From Bradyrhizobium mercantei (GTDB lineage Bacteria > Pseudomonadota > Alphaproteobacteria > Rhizobiales > Xanthobacteraceae): a DNA stretch of 64,000 nucleotides. Positions 18,245-25,373 of this stretch are shown in pieces. Under the pieces are notes generated by a model. It was not told where the DNA came from. It ran no database searches and saw only the letters and a list, made by a program, of their open reading frames with translations. The stretch spans positions 1,382,891 through 1,446,890 of the forward strand of contig NZ_MKFI01000001.1 of NCBI RefSeq assembly GCF_001982635.1, written 5' to 3'. A program made the translations under genes and the position numbers. How positions within the stretch are numbered: position 1 is the first letter of the stretch; the number at the start of each line of letters is the position of its first letter.

Positions 18245-19231
18245 CTATTTCGCGACGAAGCCCGCCGCGTTCATCAGCGAGGCGTTCTGCTTGTCGTCAT
18301 CCTCGAGGAATTCGACCATGTCCTTGCCGGTGAGGAAGATCGGCTTCAACGCCTGCTTCTCCATGTAGTCCTTGTATTCAGCCGTCTGCGTCACCTTCTG
18401 GAACAGGTCGACATAGAATGCCTGCTGCTCCTGGGTGACCTTGCCCGGCAGGAACATCGCGCGCAGCATCAGATACTGCACGTCCAGCCCCTCCTCCTTG
18501 CAGGTCGGGATGTCGTTCCAGGACTGCGTGTCGGTGACCTTGGTCTTGTAGGAGATGCGCTCCTTGTCGAACACGCAGAGCGCACGAACCTGACCGGCGC
18601 GCCAGACCTCGAGGTTCTCGCTCGGATTGTTGACGTTGGACTCGGTGTGGCCGCCGACCAATTGCGTCGCGGCCTCGCCGCCCGACTTGTAGGGCAGATA
18701 CGAGAATTTCGCGCCGGTCTTCTGCTCCATGAAGACGGTCAGCACGTGGTCCTCGCGCTTGGAGCCGGTGCCGCCCATCTTGAACGGCGCGCTCGCGGCC
18801 TTTGCGGCCGCGATGAACTCCTTCACGGTCTTCGGACCGGAGGCGTTGTCCCACAGCACGAACTGGTCGAGCGCGATCACCGACACCGGCGTGAGGTCGC
18901 GCCAGTTGAACGGAATCTTGGCCGACAGCGGCAGCATGTAGATCAGCGAATAGGCGATCAGCACCTTGTTGGGATCGCCCTCGCTGGACTTCATGTACAT
19001 CAGCGCTTCCGCACCCGACGCGCCGCCCTTCAGCGACACCACCATCGGCTGCTTCATCAGATTGTTCTTCTGGATCGCCGCCTGCATCATCCGCGCCATC
19101 TGGTCGGAAGCGCCGCCGGCGCCGGCCGCAACCACGATTTCGACCGGCTTGCTCGGCTCCCAGCCGGCAAACGCCGGCGCGCTCAGCAGCAGGGCCGCGA
19201 TTGCAGCCGTGGTCTTTACAATCTGTCCCAC
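18245..19231 (-). CDS. tctC: Tripartite tricarboxylate transporter substrate-binding protein TctC
   Basis: 328 residues from GTG 19231, with GGGAAG upstream. The N-terminus is a Sec signal peptide (K-T-T then AIAALLLSAPAFAG, cleavage near residue 23). The mature part begins WEPSKPVEIVVAAGAGGASDQMARMM, the Bug-family receptor start. Bug/TctC proteins bind carboxylates in the periplasm and deliver them to TctAB. It heads the leftward series tctC, mtnP, mtnA, tctB, tctA. The first strand lacks the usual VPFxPGG and reads VVAAGAGG, so the ligand may differ from citrate; that is an inference. Confidence 0.88.
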   Translation of the reverse strand: MGQIVKTTAAIAALLLSAPAFAGWEPSKPVEIVVAAGAGGASDQMARMMQAAIQKNNLMKQPMVVSLKGGASGAEALMYMKSSEGDPNKVLIAYSLIYMLPLSAKIPFNWRDLTPVSVIALDQFVLWDNASGPKTVKEFIAAAKAASAPFKMGGTGSKREDHVLTVFMEQKTGAKFSYLPYKSGGEAATQLVGGHTESNVNNPSENLEVWRAGQVRALCVFDKERISYKTKVTDTQSWNDIPTCKEEGLDVQYLMLRAMFLPGKVTQEQQAFYVDLFQKVTQTAEYKDYMEKQALKPIFLTGKDMVEFLEDDDKQNASLMNAAGFVAK

Positions 19232-19398
19232 GTGTTTCTTCCCTATCTATTTGTTCGGCTTGGCAAAACCTGCGAAGCGGCGGGTGGCGTCATTGTGCCG
19301 AGAATGCGAGTGAGTTCAAGCCGCGAACTGCCGCATGGTCTATGACTTTGGAATGAGGTGGCTTTGCCCGTCTGCGATGCTGCAACCGCATTAAGATT

Positions 19399-19528
19399 GT
19401 CGTCCCTGCGAAAGCAGGGACCCATACTCCGCGGCCCGTGTTGTCAATGGGACTCGTCGTTCCACATCGCCCAACAATCACCAACTTCACCAACTGTGGT
19501 TATGGGTCCCTGCTTTCGCAGGGACGAC
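19399..19528. repeat. Long-spaced perfect inverted repeat (28-bp arms)
   Basis: Arms at 19399-19426 and 19501-19528 are exact reverse complements over 28 bp, separated by 74 bp. Each arm itself contains a small hairpin, CCCTGC-GAAA-GCAGGG, with a GNRA-type loop. This double structure is typical of REP/BIME-like or palindromic intergenic elements. The sequence resembles a repeat I associate with Bradyrhizobium chromosomes (recall, not searched). Confidence 0.8.
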
Positions 19529-19570
19529 GATCGGGACGGTTCACGATTCAATTGCAAAACACATAGCCGG

Positions 19571-19675
19571 TGTCATCGCCCGGCTTGACCGGGCGATCCA
19601 GTATTCCAGAGACAGTTGTTGTTAAGCCGATGGGCCGCGGCGTACTGGATCGCCCGGTCAAGCCGGGCGATGACA
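19571..19675. repeat. Long-spaced perfect inverted repeat (33-bp arms)
   Basis: Arms at 19571-19603 and 19643-19675 are exact reverse complements over 33 bp with a 39-bp spacer. Each arm carries an internal 7-bp hairpin, CGCCCGG-CTTGA-CCGGGCG in the left arm. A diverged relative lies at 29092-29194. Both copies sit a short distance beyond the stop of a leftward enoyl-CoA-hydratase gene (19708 and 29262), so they may also act as terminators. Confidence 0.8.
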
Positions 19676-19707
19676 GAGGCTGGATGAAGGGCAGATCGGA
19701 ACCGCCG

Positions 19708-20505
19708 CTACTTGCCCTTGAAGTTCGGCGCGCGCTTGTTGAGAAAGGCGTCCATGCCCTCGCGGAAATCCTCGCTCATGTAAGCGCGCAGGATCAGGTC
19801 CTCGCCTTCCTCGCGCGACAGCGTGCGGCGGATGCGGCGCACCGCTTCCTTGGTCACCTCCAGCGTGATCGGCGCATGGCCGGCGACGAGCTTTGCCGTC
19901 TCGAGGGCGCGGCGCTGCAAGGTCTCCACATCGGGGACGACTTCGTTCAACAGCCCGAGCGCCAGCGCTTCCGGCGCCTCGACCAGGCGGGCCTTGAAGA
20001 TCAGGTCCTTGGTCCGCGCCGGGCCGATCAGCGACACCAGCCGCGAGATGTTGGACATCGAGAGACAGTTGCCGAGCGTGCGCGCGATCGGGAAGCCGAT
20101 CCGCGTTGCCTCGGTGCCGATGCGGATGTCGCAGCATGCGGCGATGCCGGCGCCGCCGCCGGTGCAGGCGCCGGCAATCGCGGCGATCACAGGCACGCGG
20201 CACTGTTCGAGCGTTCCCAGCACGCGGTCGATCCGCGCCTCATAGTCCAGCGCATCCTGCGCGGTCTTGAACGCGCGGAACTGCGAGATGTCGGTGCCCG
20301 AGGCGAACGCCTTGTCGCCGGCGCCGGTCAGGATCAGCGCCTTGATGGCGTGATCCTGATTGATGCTCTCGCAGATCGAGGCCATCTGCTCATACATCGC
20401 AAAGGTCAGCGCATTGCGGGCCTGCGGCCGGTTGAACGTGATGCGCGCGATCCCGTCCTCGACGGAGTAGATCAGGTCTTCGGTCGAAGTGACGGGCGCG
20501 TTCAT
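19708..20505 (-). CDS. Enoyl-CoA hydratase/isomerase family protein
   Basis: 265 residues with the crotonase fold: RITFNRPQARNALT, the oxyanion-hole segment GAGDKAFASGTDISQF, and AIAGACTGGGAGIAACCDI. Both glutamates that catalyse hydration in classical enoyl-CoA hydratase are missing: the first is Gly (GGGAGIA instead of GGGCELA) and the second lies in GFPIARTLG, without PE. It may therefore isomerise, hydrolyse or decarboxylate an acyl-CoA rather than hydrate it. It is the last of four leftward genes after an aminotransferase (33-bp gap) and is followed by the repeat at 19571-19675. Confidence 0.85.
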   Translation of the reverse strand: MNAPVTSTEDLIYSVEDGIARITFNRPQARNALTFAMYEQMASICESINQDHAIKALILTGAGDKAFASGTDISQFRAFKTAQDALDYEARIDRVLGTLEQCRVPVIAAIAGACTGGGAGIAACCDIRIGTEATRIGFPIARTLGNCLSMSNISRLVSLIGPARTKDLIFKARLVEAPEALALGLLNEVVPDVETLQRRALETAKLVAGHAPITLEVTKEAVRRIRRTLSREEGEDLILRAYMSEDFREGMDAFLNKRAPNFKGK

Positions 20506-20538
20506 GTCTCGCTCTTTCTGTTGTTTGCGATTCGATTC

Positions 20539-21735
20539 TTAAGCGACGGCCTTGGACGCCTGCGACGCGTCGCGTCCCTTCAGGACTTCCATCGCCGCCA
20601 GCACGCCGCCGCCGCGATGCGGCACCTTGGCGAGATCGAGACCCATCTCGACGCCGGACAGCGTGCCCATCAGCATCAAATCGTTGAAGTGGCCGATGTG
20701 GCCGATCCGGAACACCTTGCCCTTGACCTTGTTGAGGCCGGTGCCGAGCGACATGTCGAAATTCTCCAGCACGACCTTGCGGAAATGGTCGGCGTCGTGG
20801 CCGTCGGGCAGGCGCACCGCGGTCAGCGCCGGCGAATGCGCGCCCTGCTCCTGGCACTGGGTCTCGAGGCCCCACACCTTGATCGCGGCGCGGGTCGCTT
20901 CGCTGTGGCGCTTGTGGCGGGCGAACACGTTCTCCAGCCCCTCCTCCTCCAGCATCTTGACGGCCTCGCGCAGGCCGAACAGCAGGTTGGTGGCGGGCGT
21001 GTACGGCCAGGTGCCGGCCTTGTTGATGTTGATGACTTCCTGCCAGTCCCAATAGGAGCGCATCCCCGGATTGGCCTTGGCCACCGCAAGCGCCTTCTCC
21101 GACACGGCGTTGAAGCCGAGGCCGGGCGGCAGCATCAGGCCCTTCTGCGAGCCCGCGATCGAGACGTCGATGCCCCAGGCGTCGTGCTCATATTCGAGCG
21201 AGCCGAGGCCGGAGATGGTGTCGACCATCAACAGCGCCGGATGCTTCAGCGTGTCGAGGATCTTGCGGACGTCGCGCGGGTAGGTGACGCAGGCGGTCGA
21301 GGTCTCATTGTGGACCACGCAGACCGCCTTGATCTTGTGCGCCTTGTCAGCCGCAAGCCTGGCCTCGATCTGCTCGAGGTCGGCGCCGTGGCGCCAGTCG
21401 CCTGCAATGAAGTCGACGTCGAGCTTGAACTTGTCGGCAATGCCGTGCCACAGCACCGCGAACTGGCCGGTCTCGCACATCAAGACCTTGTCGCCGGGCC
21501 GCAGCGTGTTGACGATCGCGGCTTCCCAGGCGCCGGTCCCCGACGACGGGTAGATGATCACGGGCTGCTTGGTGCGGAACACGCGCTGCATCGCCGACAT
21601 CACGGCGAAGCCGATCTCGGCGAATTCGGCACCGCGATGGTCCATGGTCGGCATATCCATGGCCCGCAGCACCCGGTCCGGCACGTTGGTCGGTCCCGGA
21701 ATCTGCAGAAAATGCCTTCCAGTATGCACGGTCAT
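20539..21735 (-). CDS. Serine-glyoxylate/alanine-glyoxylate-type aminotransferase (copy 1)
   Basis: 398 residues from ATG 21735 (MTVHTGRHFLQIPGPTNVP); upstream codons to 21831 are not family-like. It is a class V PLP enzyme: IYPSSGTGAWEAAIVNTL binds the phosphate, MVDTISGLGSLEY holds the ring Asp, and the Schiff-base lysine is Lys198 in VSIAGSQKGLMLPPG. This is the SgaA pattern: transfer of an amino group from serine (or a similar donor) to glyoxylate, giving glycine. A close paralogue is at 23189-24391, with an MFS gene between them. Probably cytoplasmic, feeding the serine cycle or glyoxylate detoxification. Confidence 0.92.
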   Translation of the reverse strand: MTVHTGRHFLQIPGPTNVPDRVLRAMDMPTMDHRGAEFAEIGFAVMSAMQRVFRTKQPVIIYPSSGTGAWEAAIVNTLRPGDKVLMCETGQFAVLWHGIADKFKLDVDFIAGDWRHGADLEQIEARLAADKAHKIKAVCVVHNETSTACVTYPRDVRKILDTLKHPALLMVDTISGLGSLEYEHDAWGIDVSIAGSQKGLMLPPGLGFNAVSEKALAVAKANPGMRSYWDWQEVININKAGTWPYTPATNLLFGLREAVKMLEEEGLENVFARHKRHSEATRAAIKVWGLETQCQEQGAHSPALTAVRLPDGHDADHFRKVVLENFDMSLGTGLNKVKGKVFRIGHIGHFNDLMLMGTLSGVEMGLDLAKVPHRGGGVLAAMEVLKGRDASQASKAVA

Positions 21736-21865
21736 GAGCGTCTTTCCCGGTCTTGCCTTGGTCTTGGTAAGCCGCTCGCATATCACTATTCGCCGGGTTT
21801 GTCCTAGGCCCGGCGAAGGGCCGTCATGCATATCTGACGGCGCTCCGCCGGGGCCAAAAGCGCCC

Positions 21866-23149
21866 TCACTCGGCGGCCACGACCTTGCCCGGCGCCACCA
21901 GTTCGCCGGCCTCCTCGAACGGCCGCTCGGGGTGCATCAGAAATGCCGAGAAACCGCCGAGCAGCAGCAGGCCCATCGACATCAGGAACGGCAGGTACCA
22001 GTTCCCGGTGGCATCGATGACGAAGCCGGCAACCAGCGGCGAGACGATCGCCGCAAAGGCCGAGCCGGTGTTCATGATCCCGGCGGCGGTGCCGGAATAT
22101 TTCGGTGCGATGTCCATCGGGATCGACCACATCGGACCGATCACGAGCTCGGCGCAGAAGAAGCCGGCCGACAGACACAGCGCGACCACCGTGATGTCGT
22201 GAACGAACAGGATCGGCATCAGCGACAGCAGCGCACCGGCGAAGCCTATGACCGTGACGCTGAGCCGCGCCAGCCGCACATTGCCCGTGCGCTCGAGGAT
22301 GCGGTCGGAGATGACGCCGCCGATGCTGTCGCCGACGACGCCGGCAAAGAACACGCCGGATGCGAACAGCGCCGAGTTCTTCAGATCGAGGCTGTAGTTG
22401 TTCTTGAAGAACAGCGGCAGCCAGTTGAGGTAGAGCCACAGGCACCAGCCGTAGCAGAAATAGGTCAGGGTCACCGGCCACATCCGCTGCAACAAAGGTC
22501 CCCACGGCACTTTCGGCCGCTCGCCTTTCGGCCGCGGCGGCAACGTCGCAAGCTCGGCCGCAGTGATCGAGCCATGGTCCCGCGGCTCGTTGCGGAAGTA
22601 CCAGACCCACGCGATGCCCCAGATCAGGCTGACAAACCCGAGCACGACGAACGCGCCGCGCCAGGTCAGCCAGAGGATCAAGAGCGCGACCACCGGCGGA
22701 GTGATGGCATTGCCGAGCCGCGCGAACGAATGCGTCAGGCCCTGCGCGAAGCCGCGACGGTTCGCCGGCGTCCAGTACTGCATCGCGCGCGTCGCGGTCG
22801 GGAACGTCGCGCCTTCGCCGAACCCCAACGCGAAGCGCGCAATGAACAGCGCGGCGAGACCATTGACGAAGCCGGTCATGATGGTCGCCGCCGCCCAGAT
22901 CATGCCGCACCAGAACAGGGTCTGGCGCGGCCCGAAACGATCGCCGACCCAGCCGCCGATCACCTGGAACAGCAGATACGGATAGGCGAAGGCCGAGAAC
23001 ACCAGGCCAAGCTGGGTGTTCGACAGGCCGAGTTCCTTCTGGATCTCGCCGGCCGCGGTGCCGATGTTCACCCGGTCGACATAGGTGATGAAATACATCA
23101 CGCAGAGCATGGCCAACACGACATGGGTGGCCTTGAACCGAAGCCTCAT
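21866..23149 (-). CDS. MFS transporter, anion:cation symporter (ACS)-like
   Basis: 427 residues from ATG 23149, which has a strong GGGAGGGG ribosome site. Twelve hydrophobic spans are visible. ACS-family features are YVDRVNIGTAAGEIQKELGLSN in the first span, the loop 2-3 motif GGWVGDRFGPRQ, FGEGATFPTATRAMQYW in span 4, and a symmetric second half with DSIGGVISDRILERTGNV. Relatives carry organic anions such as glucarate, hexuronates or phthalate. Placed between two glyoxylate aminotransferase genes, it probably imports the 2-hydroxy or amino acid that feeds them. Confidence 0.87.
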   Translation of the reverse strand: MRLRFKATHVVLAMLCVMYFITYVDRVNIGTAAGEIQKELGLSNTQLGLVFSAFAYPYLLFQVIGGWVGDRFGPRQTLFWCGMIWAAATIMTGFVNGLAALFIARFALGFGEGATFPTATRAMQYWTPANRRGFAQGLTHSFARLGNAITPPVVALLILWLTWRGAFVVLGFVSLIWGIAWVWYFRNEPRDHGSITAAELATLPPRPKGERPKVPWGPLLQRMWPVTLTYFCYGWCLWLYLNWLPLFFKNNYSLDLKNSALFASGVFFAGVVGDSIGGVISDRILERTGNVRLARLSVTVIGFAGALLSLMPILFVHDITVVALCLSAGFFCAELVIGPMWSIPMDIAPKYSGTAAGIMNTGSAFAAIVSPLVAGFVIDATGNWYLPFLMSMGLLLLGGFSAFLMHPERPFEEAGELVAPGKVVAAE

Positions 23150-23188
23150 ATCCCCTCCCTGGTCTGCGATTTTCTGGTGTTGGTGTCG

Positions 23189-24391
23189 CTAGGTGCCGAC
23201 CACTTTCAGATGCGACGATGAATTGCGCTGATCGCGCTGCTCGAGCAGCTTCATCGCAACCGCGACGCCGCCCGCGCGGTGCGGCACGCCGGCGACCGAC
23301 AGCCCCATCTCGACCCCGGTGAGCGCGCCGAGCAGCGTCAGCTCGTTGCACTCGCCGAGATGACCGATGCGAAACACCTTGCCGGCGACCTTCGACAGGC
23401 CTGACCCGAGCGACATGTTGAAATTGTCGAGCACGACCTTGCGGAACGCATCGGCATCATGGCCGGGCGGCATCAGCACCGCGGTCAGAACCGGCGAGAA
23501 TTCCGACGGCTCCTGGCACAGCACCTCGAGCCCCCAATGATTGACGGCGGCACGCGTCGCGGCGGCGAGCCGCTGATGGCGGGCGAACACATTGTCGAGT
23601 CCCTCCTCCAGCAGCATCGCGATCGCCTCGCGCAGCCCGTAGAGCAGGTTCGTCGCCGGCGTATAGGGGAAGAAGCCCTTGGCGTTCGGCTTCAGCATTT
23701 CCTCCCAGTCGAAATAGGAGCGCGGCATCTTGTTGGTGCGCGACGCGGCGCGCGCCTTTTCCGAGATCGCATTGAAGCCGAGGCCGGGCGGAAGCATGAA
23801 ACCCTTCTGCGAGCAGCTGACGCTGACATCGACCTTCCATTCGTCGTGCCGGTAGTCGACCGAACCCAGCGAGGAAATGGTGTCGACCATCAAGAGCGCC
23901 GGATGCGCGGCGCGGTCGATGGCGGCACGGATGTCCGCGATCCGGCTGGTCGCGCCGGTCGAGGTCTCATTGTGGACCACCATCACGGCTTTGATGCTGT
24001 GCGCGGTATCAGCGGCGAGCTTGGCTTCGATCTGGGCGGGATCGGCGCCGCGGCGCCAATCGCCCGCAACGAAGTCGACCTCGATGCCGAAACGGCCGGC
24101 CAGTTGCCGCCACAGGGTGGCGAAGTGGCCGGTCTCGACCATCAAAACCTTGTCGCCGGGCGACAGCGTGTTGACGATCGCGGCTTCCCAGGCACCGGTC
24201 CCCGACGACGGGAAGATCACCACCGGGCCTGTCGTCTGGAAGATCTTGCCGCTCCCCTCCAGCACGGCGCGGCCGAGCTCGCCGAACTCCGCGCTGCGGT
24301 GGTCGATAACAGGCATATCCATCGCGCGAAGAATGCGATCCGGGACCGGGCTCGGGCCCGGAATCTGCAGAAAATGGCGCCCTTGATGCAT
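23189..24391 (-). CDS. Serine-glyoxylate/alanine-glyoxylate-type aminotransferase (copy 2)
   Basis: 400 residues from ATG 24391, with GGGAGGG upstream. The same class V architecture as copy 1: IFPSSGTGAWEAAIVNTL, MVDTISSLGSVDY, and Lys196 in VSCSQKGFMLPPG as the PLP lysine. The two copies are collinear with no large gaps but differ at many positions, so they are old paralogues rather than a recent duplication. It is the first gene of the leftward operon and diverges from a GntR regulator across 132 bp that contains a likely operator (24433-24448). Its amino donor may differ from copy 1. Confidence 0.92.
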   Translation of the reverse strand: MHQGRHFLQIPGPSPVPDRILRAMDMPVIDHRSAEFGELGRAVLEGSGKIFQTTGPVVIFPSSGTGAWEAAIVNTLSPGDKVLMVETGHFATLWRQLAGRFGIEVDFVAGDWRRGADPAQIEAKLAADTAHSIKAVMVVHNETSTGATSRIADIRAAIDRAAHPALLMVDTISSLGSVDYRHDEWKVDVSVSCSQKGFMLPPGLGFNAISEKARAASRTNKMPRSYFDWEEMLKPNAKGFFPYTPATNLLYGLREAIAMLLEEGLDNVFARHQRLAAATRAAVNHWGLEVLCQEPSEFSPVLTAVLMPPGHDADAFRKVVLDNFNMSLGSGLSKVAGKVFRIGHLGECNELTLLGALTGVEMGLSVAGVPHRAGGVAVAMKLLEQRDQRNSSSHLKVVGT

Positions 24392-24432
24392 CAGACCCTC
24401 CCAATCGCCGGATTCCGGCTCTTCGAAGCGCC

Positions 24433-24448
24433 ATTTTGCATTCATTTT
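24433..24448. promoter_or_regulatory. Candidate GntR operator between aminotransferase and gntR
   Basis: ATTTTGCATTCATTTT matches 12 of 16 positions of the perfect palindrome ATTATGAATTCATAAT found at 25307-25322 in front of the GlcDF-like gene. It lies 41 bp upstream of the aminotransferase start and 75 bp upstream of gntR, so one site could serve both directions. Confidence 0.45.
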
Positions 24449-24523
24449 TTGTCTTTTCAATCCAAATTTGGTATTCGATTGCGGACATCGACGCGGCCGC
24501 ACCGGCAAATTATTGTTCAGAAT

Positions 24524-25276
24524 ATGAAATCCGCGATTCCCGAAACCGGGGTTCCGATCACCCCGCCCGCCGCCGGCAACGGCAGCGACCGCCAGGAGGC
24601 CTCGCTGCACGGCGAGGTCCTGCTGCGGCTCCGCGACTATGTGGTGGAAGGCAACATCCCCGAGGGCGCCCGCGTTCCGGAGCGACAGCTCTGCGAGATG
24701 CTGGGAATTTCCAGGACCCCGCTGCGCGAGGCGCTCAAGGTGCTGGCCGCCGAAGGCCTGATCGAGCTGCTGCCCAATCGTGGCGCGCGGGTGCGCCAGC
24801 TCAGCCAGCGCGACCTCGAGGAATTGTTCGACGTCATGGCCGGCCTCGAGAGCCTTGCCGGACGGCTGGCCTGCGAGGCCATTACCGACGAGGAAATCGC
24901 TGCGATCGAACGGCTGCACTACGAGATGTACGGCCACTATCTGCACCGCGACATGCACGGCTATTTCCAGATCAACCAGCAGATCCACGAGAGCATCGTC
25001 GCGGCTGCACGCAACGAGACGCTGAAGGCGACCTACGCCAACTTCGCGGGCCGGATCCGCCGGGTGCGCTATTCCGCCAATTTCGCCCGCAAGCGACAGC
25101 GCTGGGGCGAGGCGATGCGCGAGCACGAGGCGATCCTCGATGCGCTGCGCCGCCGCGCCGGCAGCGAACTCAGCGACATCCTGTTCCAGCACCTGCGCAA
25201 CAAGCGATCCGCCGCGATCGATCACCTCGCGGAAGGGCCGGACACCGGGCTGGAGACGACGCCTCAGGGCGACTAA
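24524..25276 (+). CDS. GntR-family (FadR/FCD subfamily) transcriptional regulator
   Basis: 250 residues from ATG 24524 (MKSAIPETGVP). The frame is open far upstream only because it lies opposite the aminotransferase gene. Winged helix at about residues 30-95: EVLLRLRDYVVEGNIPEGARVPERQLCEMLG, then ISRTPLREALKVLAAEGLIELLPNRGARV, the classic GntR recognition helix and wing. The FCD effector domain follows with DVMAGLESLAGRLAC, FHQINxxIH-like spacing (FQINQQIHESIVAA) and a metal-site style His in REHEAIL. It sits between leftward aminotransferase and rightward dehydrogenase operons and probably represses both until a hydroxy or keto acid binds. Confidence 0.92.
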   Translation: MKSAIPETGVPITPPAAGNGSDRQEASLHGEVLLRLRDYVVEGNIPEGARVPERQLCEMLGISRTPLREALKVLAAEGLIELLPNRGARVRQLSQRDLEELFDVMAGLESLAGRLACEAITDEEIAAIERLHYEMYGHYLHRDMHGYFQINQQIHESIVAAARNETLKATYANFAGRIRRVRYSANFARKRQRWGEAMREHEAILDALRRRAGSELSDILFQHLRNKRSAAIDHLAEGPDTGLETTPQGD

Positions 25277-25306
25277 AGGGTGGCTTGAGGGCAGCCAGCC
25301 TTGCCC

Positions 25307-25351
25307 ATTATGAATTCATAATGTAATTCTCAAGTCGATAGAATGCATAAT
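25307..25351. promoter_or_regulatory. Candidate GntR operators upstream of GlcDF-like dehydrogenase
   Basis: A perfect 16-bp palindrome, ATTATGAATTCATAAT, occupies 25307-25322. A second, partial copy on the opposite strand is ATTATGCATTCTAT (25351 back to 25338). Both are within 70 bp upstream of the dehydrogenase ATG at 25374, and the same motif recurs at 24433-24448 before the divergent aminotransferase. The best candidate binder is the adjacent GntR protein. Confidence 0.5.
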
Positions 25352-25373
25352 CCATGAGCAGGCCATCAGCGCC

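Larger units (their letters stand above)
19232..19707. other. Gene-free region rich in inverted repeats upstream of tctC
   Basis: About 475 bases with no credible coding sequence. The part next to 19231 should hold the tctC promoter. The rest is occupied by two separate inverted-repeat elements (19399-19528 and 19571-19675), listed individually. Short frames that cross this stretch translate the repeats and show no protein features. Confidence 0.7.

Noticed and set aside
19399..19675. Possible CRISPR array
   Set aside because: The repeats are inverted, differ from one another, and occur only as pairs; there are no regularly spaced direct repeats or cas genes.
19570..21807. Plus-strand open frame of about 745 codons
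   Set aside because: It lies opposite the hydratase-like and aminotransferase genes, whose proteins are clearly recognisable; the plus-strand peptide is Arg/His/Gly-rich with no motif. Typical GC-rich shadow.
21554..23221. Plus-strand open frame of about 555 codons opposite the MFS gene
   Set aside because: Composition (Arg, Gln, Asp, His) and lack of any domain mark it as a shadow of the transporter gene.
23459..24523. Long open frame running into the GntR gene on the plus strand
   Set aside because: It is the antisense of the aminotransferase at 23189-24391; family similarity to GntR begins only at ATG 24524.
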